In this document: in pieces, positions 7,167-10,720 of the stretch
Numbering within the stretch: the first letter of the stretch is position 1
Layout: each line of letters starts with the position of its first letter
The notes under the pieces: model-generated
What the model was told of the DNA's origin: nothing
Seen by the model: the letters and a program-made list of their open reading frames with translations, nothing else
Database searches by the model: none
Translations under genes and position numbers: made by a program
Source of the DNA: an uncultured Oscillospiraceae bacterium
GTDB taxonomy: Bacteria > Bacillota > Clostridia > Oscillospirales > Oscillospiraceae
Reading direction: 5' to 3'
Assembly: GCA_934643765.1 (NCBI GenBank)
Contig: CAKUCT010000053.1
Coordinates: forward strand, 1-10,720
DNA: 10,720 nt

Positions 7167-7820
7167 ATGTCTATACTGGACGATTTGTATCAGGCCATTG
7201 TCTCCGGCTATCCGCGCTACACGGAGGAGCTGATTCAAAAGGCCATTGAGCAGCGGATTCCGCCTTCCAGAATTATGAATGAAACCATGCTTCCGGCCAT
7301 GCGGAGCGTCGGAGAGTATTATCGGGAGCACACCAACGATATCCCGAAAATTCTCGCCGCGGCGCGGTGCATGCGCCTGGGACTCGACCGGCTGGAGCCG
7401 TATTTTACGCCGTCAGACCTGCCGTCGCGCGGGAAGGTGATTCTCGGCACGGTGGAAGGAGACCTGCATGACATCGGCAAGAACCTGGTCGGCATCATGT
7501 TCCGCAGCGCGGGCTTTCAGGTAATCGATCTCGGCGTGGATGTTCAGCCGAAAAAATATGTGGAGGCCCTGCGGGAAAACCCGGATACCCAGATTGTGTG
7601 TCTGTCGTCGCTGCTGTCGACCAGTCTGGAGGATATGCGCCAGGCTGTTCGTGTGCTGCGCGAAAGTAAGGGCGTGCCGCGCGTCTGGATTATGGTAGGC
7701 GGCGGCTCGGTGACAGAGGCGTTTGCCCGCGAAATCGGCGCGGATGCCTACACGGAAAACGCCGTGGATGCAGCCGAGATTGCAAGAGCCTATGTCGACC
7801 GCAGGAGGGCACGCCTATGA
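7167..7820 (+). CDS. Second corrinoid protein CP2, divergent methyl carrier or sensor
   Basis: The 217-residue protein has the same two-domain architecture as CP1: a helical cap (1-85) and a cobalamin-binding Rossmann domain (88-210). The corrin motif GDLHDIGKN has His101 as cobalt ligand, with S147-x-L149 and the GGG at 178-180. The C domain is clearly related to CP1 (shared GDLHDIGKNLV, DLGVDV, IMVGG and EIGADAYT). The N domain differs: where CP1 has GERFKNGEIFVPEMMVAARAM, CP2 has GEYYREHTNDIPKILAAARCM (49-69). The start follows a near-perfect GGAAGGAGGT site (7151-7160), the strongest in the window; a longer in-frame upstream extension is rejected because it runs antiparallel to no family sequence and overlaps the DUF2284 gene. 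The stop overlaps the regulator start by 4 bases. It could serve a different MT I encoded elsewhere, replace CP1 under some conditions, or act in sensing. Confidence 0.9.
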   Translation: MSILDDLYQAIVSGYPRYTEELIQKAIEQRIPPSRIMNETMLPAMRSVGEYYREHTNDIPKILAAARCMRLGLDRLEPYFTPSDLPSRGKVILGTVEGDLHDIGKNLVGIMFRSAGFQVIDLGVDVQPKKYVEALRENPDTQIVCLSSLLSTSLEDMRQAVRVLRESKGVPRVWIMVGGGSVTEAFAREIGADAYTENAVDAAEIARAYVDRRRARL

Positions 7821-9331
7821 AGCTGACGGCGGCCGTGATACGCGGTGAGTTGCAGCAGCAATTTTCCGGCGCGGCAGCGGCGCTTTCCGCGCCGCAGCTG
7901 GAGGTGGGCCTTCCGGCGCTCTACGAGCCGGGAGAGCTGGTCTGCGCCGGAAAACTGTATGTGGCGCAGGCGCTGCAGCCGGAACTCTGCCGGGCGGATG
8001 TTCTGTGCGTGGTTCCGGCAGCGCAGCAGATGCAGGCGCCGGAGCCTGATGGAAATGTTTTATATGTGCCCGCGTCGCTGCATCAGATTTTTAACGCGCT
8101 GCAGGACATTTATACGCGAGCCGCCGCATGGGAGCATCGGCTTGAAGAACTGCTGCTTGGCGGGGGAACAACGCAGGAATTGCTCTATGCGTCGCAGGCG
8201 GTATTTCATAATCCGCTGTCGCTTGTCGGCACGGATTTCCAGATCTATGCCTGGGCCGCGCCAGATGTTACGCCGGCGTCCGGCTGTCTGTTTGCCGATG
8301 GCTTTTCTGTGGAACTGGTCAGCGGTCTGCAGCAGGACGACTTATACAACCGGATGCTGGCCGAAAAGGCGCCGGTGCTTCTGCCGCCGCATATCATCGG
8401 CGCGGCGAGCTGGAACCTGAATCTGTGGCAGGATGGGCAGTCGACAAGGCGGCTGATGCTCCTTGAGCAGACGCACCCGCTGCGCGAGGCGGCGGTGGAT
8501 GGATATTTTCTTGAGCGCCTCGCACCGTTTGTGTCCGCTATGCTGGCGCGCGAGCTGGATGATACGGCTTCATCGTCCGGACTGCACCGGCTTCTGACGC
8601 GCATTTTGTCTGACCGGATGGCAGATTATGTGGAGATGAGTCAGGGACTTGCAGAGCTCGGCTGGCCGGCGGAGGACACGTATTTCTGCCTGCTGTTCAA
8701 GATTACATATCTGGAGCAGAAAAACCGCGCGGATAAGCTGCTGTGCCGCCATCTGGAAAAGATGTATCCGTTCTGCCGCAGCTTTTTGTATGAGGGCGAC
8801 GTTGTGACCTATTTCCATCTGGAGAAGGGCGGCAAGACACAGCAGGAAATTTCAGACGAACTCAAGTGCTTTGTCCGCGAGAGCTATCTCAAAGCGGGTT
8901 ACAGCCGGGTGATGACCGGCCATGATAATCTTCGGCGGCAGTATGTGCAGGCAAGTCTTGCGCTGGATGTCGGCAGCCGGGTCAATCCGTACCGCTGGAT
9001 CCACCATTTCAACAGCATTGCCTTCCGCTATCTTTTAGAGCAGTCGACAAGGCGCCTGCCTGGCTCTATGGTCTGCCATGAGAAGCTTCTGGTTCTGCAG
9101 CAGCACGATGAGACGCAGCAGACAGAATATATGAAGACGCTGCGGGTGTATCTGGAGCAGAATCTCAACGCGGTGCAGACGGCAAACCGGCTGTTTATCC
9201 ATAGAAGCACGCTTTTGTACCGGCTTGAGCGCATCAAGGCGCTGCTGGAGAGTGAGCTGGATAACCCGGAAGAGCTTTTGTATCTGTCGCTGTCTTTTTA
9301 CCTTCTGGATAATGAGCAGAATAAGAGTTAA
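7817..9331 (+). CDS. PucR/CdaR-family transcriptional regulator
   Basis: The 504-residue cytoplasmic regulator has a C-terminal PucR-type helix-turn-helix (445-497: YLEQNLNAVQTANRLFIHRS, then LLYRLERIKALL), the standard signature of this family. The central part (about 270-400) fits the GGDEF-like region found in CdaR/PucR proteins, here without diguanylate cyclase residues. The N-terminal 110-260 region, beginning around ELLYASQAVFHNPLSLVGTD, looks like a GAF-like sensory part, and residues 1-110 form a further N-terminal domain I do not recognise firmly. It overlaps CP2 by the ATGA at 7817-7820, and is the last gene of the operon before a terminator. PucR proteins often activate catabolic genes in response to a pathway metabolite, so it is the likely regulator of both operons, although no operator sites can be assigned. 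Confidence 0.85.
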   Translation: MKLTAAVIRGELQQQFSGAAAALSAPQLEVGLPALYEPGELVCAGKLYVAQALQPELCRADVLCVVPAAQQMQAPEPDGNVLYVPASLHQIFNALQDIYTRAAAWEHRLEELLLGGGTTQELLYASQAVFHNPLSLVGTDFQIYAWAAPDVTPASGCLFADGFSVELVSGLQQDDLYNRMLAEKAPVLLPPHIIGAASWNLNLWQDGQSTRRLMLLEQTHPLREAAVDGYFLERLAPFVSAMLARELDDTASSSGLHRLLTRILSDRMADYVEMSQGLAELGWPAEDTYFCLLFKITYLEQKNRADKLLCRHLEKMYPFCRSFLYEGDVVTYFHLEKGGKTQQEISDELKCFVRESYLKAGYSRVMTGHDNLRRQYVQASLALDVGSRVNPYRWIHHFNSIAFRYLLEQSTRRLPGSMVCHEKLLVLQQHDETQQTEYMKTLRVYLEQNLNAVQTANRLFIHRSTLLYRLERIKALLESELDNPEELLYLSLSFYLLDNEQNKS

Positions 9332-9333
9332 TT

Positions 9334-9350
9334 GTCAAAGTGCTTTTGAC
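9334..9350. repeat. Small perfect inverted repeat between stop codon and terminator
   Basis: GTCAAA (9334-9339) and TTTGAC (9345-9350) form a 6-bp perfect palindrome with a 5-base spacer, starting 3 bases after the regulator stop and directly before the terminator. It may be a minor RNA hairpin; it has no T run of its own. Confidence 0.45.
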
Positions 9351-9397
9351 GATAAAAAACCTGCCGGACACAAAATGTGTCCGGCAGGTCCTTTTTC
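9351..9397. terminator. Bidirectional intrinsic terminator between convergent genes
   Basis: A perfect 14-bp stem (9359-9372 with 9376-9389) with a 3-base AAA loop has a T run on the right for + strand transcripts (9392-9396) and an A run on the left (9354-9359), which reads as a T run for minus-strand transcripts. It serves both the regulator operon and larC. Confidence 0.92.
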
Positions 9398-9408
9398 TGT
9401 TTCGCAGC

Positions 9409-10680
9409 TTACAAATCCTTCGGCAGTGCAGAGCGGACCTCTTCCAGGGATTTTCCGCTTTCGCGGGCAATCTTTGCAAGGTCTTCAAACTCCGGCTTGC
9501 TCCGCCGCACACCGTAGCCGCTGGCGGCTTTAACGCGGACCTCGCCGGCGGGAGACGAGACGGTTCTGCTGGTGCGCTCGAGCGTATAGCGGCGGAAGGA
9601 GGCTTCCCGGATGCCAAGCGTCGTCGTATGATGGAACAATTCCCGGACGAGCGCGTCCCGGTTTTCCGGCTTGCACAGGCAGGTCAGAAGAATCCCGGGG
9701 CGGTTTTTCTTCATGCCGATGGCAGACGTATAGACATCGAGCGCGCCGGCTGCAAACAGCTGCTCCATCGCAAAGCCGACCGCCTCCGGCGTCATATCGT
9801 CCAGATTGCACGAAAGCTCCAGAACGTCTTCTTCCGGCGCGTTCGTCTGGCCGAGCATGGCGCGCACGCAGTTGGCGGCAGGGAAGTCCTTGGTACCCAT
9901 GCCGTAGCCGATTTTCTCAACGCGCATTGCAGGCATGGCGCCAAAGCCGGAGACAAAGTGCCGCAGAAGCGCGGCGCCGGTCGGCGTGCAGAGCTCGCCC
10001 TGAATGCTGCCGCCGTAGACCGGGATGCCCTCCAACAAAAGCGCCGTCGCGGGCGCGGGGACGGGAAGAAGGCCGTGCGCGCAGCGCACCTTGCCGCAGC
10101 CGACATGCACATTAGAGGCCAGCACCCGCTCCGGCGCAAGCATATGCATCAGCAGGCAGACGCCGACGACATCTGCCAGAGCGTCGAGCGTGCCGACCTC
10201 GTGGAAATGAATCTGATCGACCGGCGCGCCGTGGACGCGCGACTCGGCGTCCGCAATCAGCCGGTAGACTGCCTGCGCGTCGTCGCGCACAGCCTTCGGA
10301 AGCGCCAGATGCGAAATCAGGTGCTCAATCTCATGCAGGCTTGTATGATGGTGGTGCCCGTGTTCATCGTGCTCGTGCGTATGGTCGTGCTTGTGGTCAT
10401 GGGCATGCTCATGCTCATGTTCGTGTTCATGCATATGTTCATGATCGTGCAGCTGCGCATGCAGCGCGTCGAGTTCCTCCTCACCGTGGACAAGCACGTG
10501 CATATGTGTGCCCGTGATGCCGCATTTAACGGCCGGAGCCGCAGAAATTTCAATGCCGGGAAGGCCGAGAGACTGCATGGTCTGCAAGAACTCTGCCTGA
10601 TTTGGGACGATCTCATAGAGCGCCGCCATCAGCATATCGCCGGCCGCGCCCATCGAGCAGTCAAGATACAATGTCTTCAT
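9409..10680 (-). CDS. larC: LarC, nickel insertion protein for the nickel-pincer nucleotide cofactor
   Basis: The 423-residue LarC homologue is the CTP-dependent nickel chelatase that inserts Ni into pyridinium-3,5-bisthiocarboxylic acid mononucleotide, the cofactor of lactate racemase LarA and relatives. Family signatures are the N-terminal LYLDCSMGAAGDMLMAAL (4-21), DQIHFHEVGTLDALADVVG (155-173), PVPAPATALLLEGIPVY (206-222), ELCTPTGAALL (229-239), LSCNLDDMTPEAVGFAME (289-306) and GMKKNRPG (322-329). A histidine/aspartate/glutamate-rich stretch (78-112) is a typical nickel-storage insert and is unusually long. It is a single uninterrupted frame, unlike the Lactobacillus gene, which needs a programmed frameshift (larC1/larC2). 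An AGGAGT ribosome site (10686-10691 on the complement) precedes the start. Its relationship to the neighbouring methyl-transfer genes is probably only positional, since a terminator separates them. Confidence 0.95.
   Translation of the reverse strand: MKTLYLDCSMGAAGDMLMAALYEIVPNQAEFLQTMQSLGLPGIEISAAPAVKCGITGTHMHVLVHGEEELDALHAQLHDHEHMHEHEHEHEHAHDHKHDHTHEHDEHGHHHHTSLHEIEHLISHLALPKAVRDDAQAVYRLIADAESRVHGAPVDQIHFHEVGTLDALADVVGVCLLMHMLAPERVLASNVHVGCGKVRCAHGLLPVPAPATALLLEGIPVYGGSIQGELCTPTGAALLRHFVSGFGAMPAMRVEKIGYGMGTKDFPAANCVRAMLGQTNAPEEDVLELSCNLDDMTPEAVGFAMEQLFAAGALDVYTSAIGMKKNRPGILLTCLCKPENRDALVRELFHHTTTLGIREASFRRYTLERTSRTVSSPAGEVRVKAASGYGVRRSKPEFEDLAKIARESGKSLEEVRSALPKDL
10345..10449 (-). repeat. 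larC: Low-complexity His-rich codon tract inside larC
   Basis: A degenerate hexamer tract of alternating CAT/CAC and GAG/GAC codons (minus strand) encodes LarC residues 78-112, mostly HE and HD dipeptides and ending HGHHHH. It is likely to vary in length between strains through slippage. Reading the + strand here gives a spurious Met/Val-rich hydrophobic peptide. Confidence 0.85.
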
Positions 10681-10681
10681 T

Positions 10682-10720
10682 CTAAACTCCTATATGATTG
10701 ATCATGCTGGCAAGATAGCC
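10682..10720 (-). CDS. larB: Probable 3' end of larB (cut by window edge)
   Basis: On the minus strand, the last 13 codons of an upstream gene read GYLASMINHIGV and then TAG (10682-10684). The GYLASMIN ending resembles the C-terminus of LarB, the carboxylase/hydrolase that starts nickel-pincer cofactor synthesis and is normally adjacent to larC. The stop codon is one base from the larC ATG, and the larC ribosome site lies inside these last codons, so the two are translationally coupled. Only 12 residues are visible, so the identification leans on context. Confidence 0.55.
   Translation of the reverse strand, partial: GYLASMINHIGV

Noticed and set aside
9340..10701. 453-codon + strand open frame opposite larC, with a Met/Val-rich membrane-like segment
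   Set aside because: It is the antisense of larC; the apparent hydrophobic stretch is the complement of the His-rich codon tract.

Overview
The window looks like a chromosomal segment of an anaerobic, moderately GC-rich member of the Firmicutes (Clostridia, possibly an Oscillospiraceae-type gut organism). This rests on strong AGGAGG-type ribosome binding sites, short intrinsic terminators, a Bacillus/Clostridium-style XerD C-terminus, and an acetogen-like corrinoid methyl-transfer locus. The taxonomy is inference; no rRNA or other marker is present.

Layout: (1) 2-553, the 3' two thirds of a XerD recombinase gene, closed by a strong terminator (577-616). (2) 695-4701, a probable operon of four + strand genes behind an extended -10 promoter: an AcsE/MtgA-type methylcorrinoid:tetrahydrofolate methyltransferase (MT II), a corrinoid protein (CP1), a LivJ-type substrate-binding lipoprotein, and a uroporphyrinogen-decarboxylase-superfamily (MtaA-like) protein that is the best candidate for the substrate-specific demethylating methyltransferase (MT I). 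It ends at a terminator (4745-4790). (3) 4878-9331, a second + strand operon whose promoter abuts that terminator: a RACo-type ATP-dependent corrinoid reactivase with an N-terminal 2Fe-2S domain, a 12-cysteine DUF2284 protein, a second corrinoid protein (CP2), and a PucR-family regulator, with overlapping or closely spaced genes. (4) 9359-9389, a bidirectional terminator separating that operon from convergent minus-strand genes: larC (9409-10680), preceded by the last codons of what is probably larB.

Taken together, regions 2 and 3 encode all the parts of a corrinoid demethylation pathway of the kind known from O-demethylases and glycine-betaine demethylases. A substrate may be captured outside the cell by the lipoprotein. 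MT I would move its methyl group to Co(I) on CP1, MT II would pass the methyl to tetrahydrofolate (supplying the Wood-Ljungdahl or another one-carbon pathway), and the RACo protein would rescue corrinoid that has oxidised to Co(II). The PucR protein is the obvious candidate regulator. The substrate cannot be read from sequence; a methoxylated aromatic or another methylated small molecule fits. The unexplained parts are the second corrinoid protein with no partner MT I next to it, the DUF2284 protein, the lone binding protein without permease or ATPase genes, and the unusual metal-site motif in MT I.
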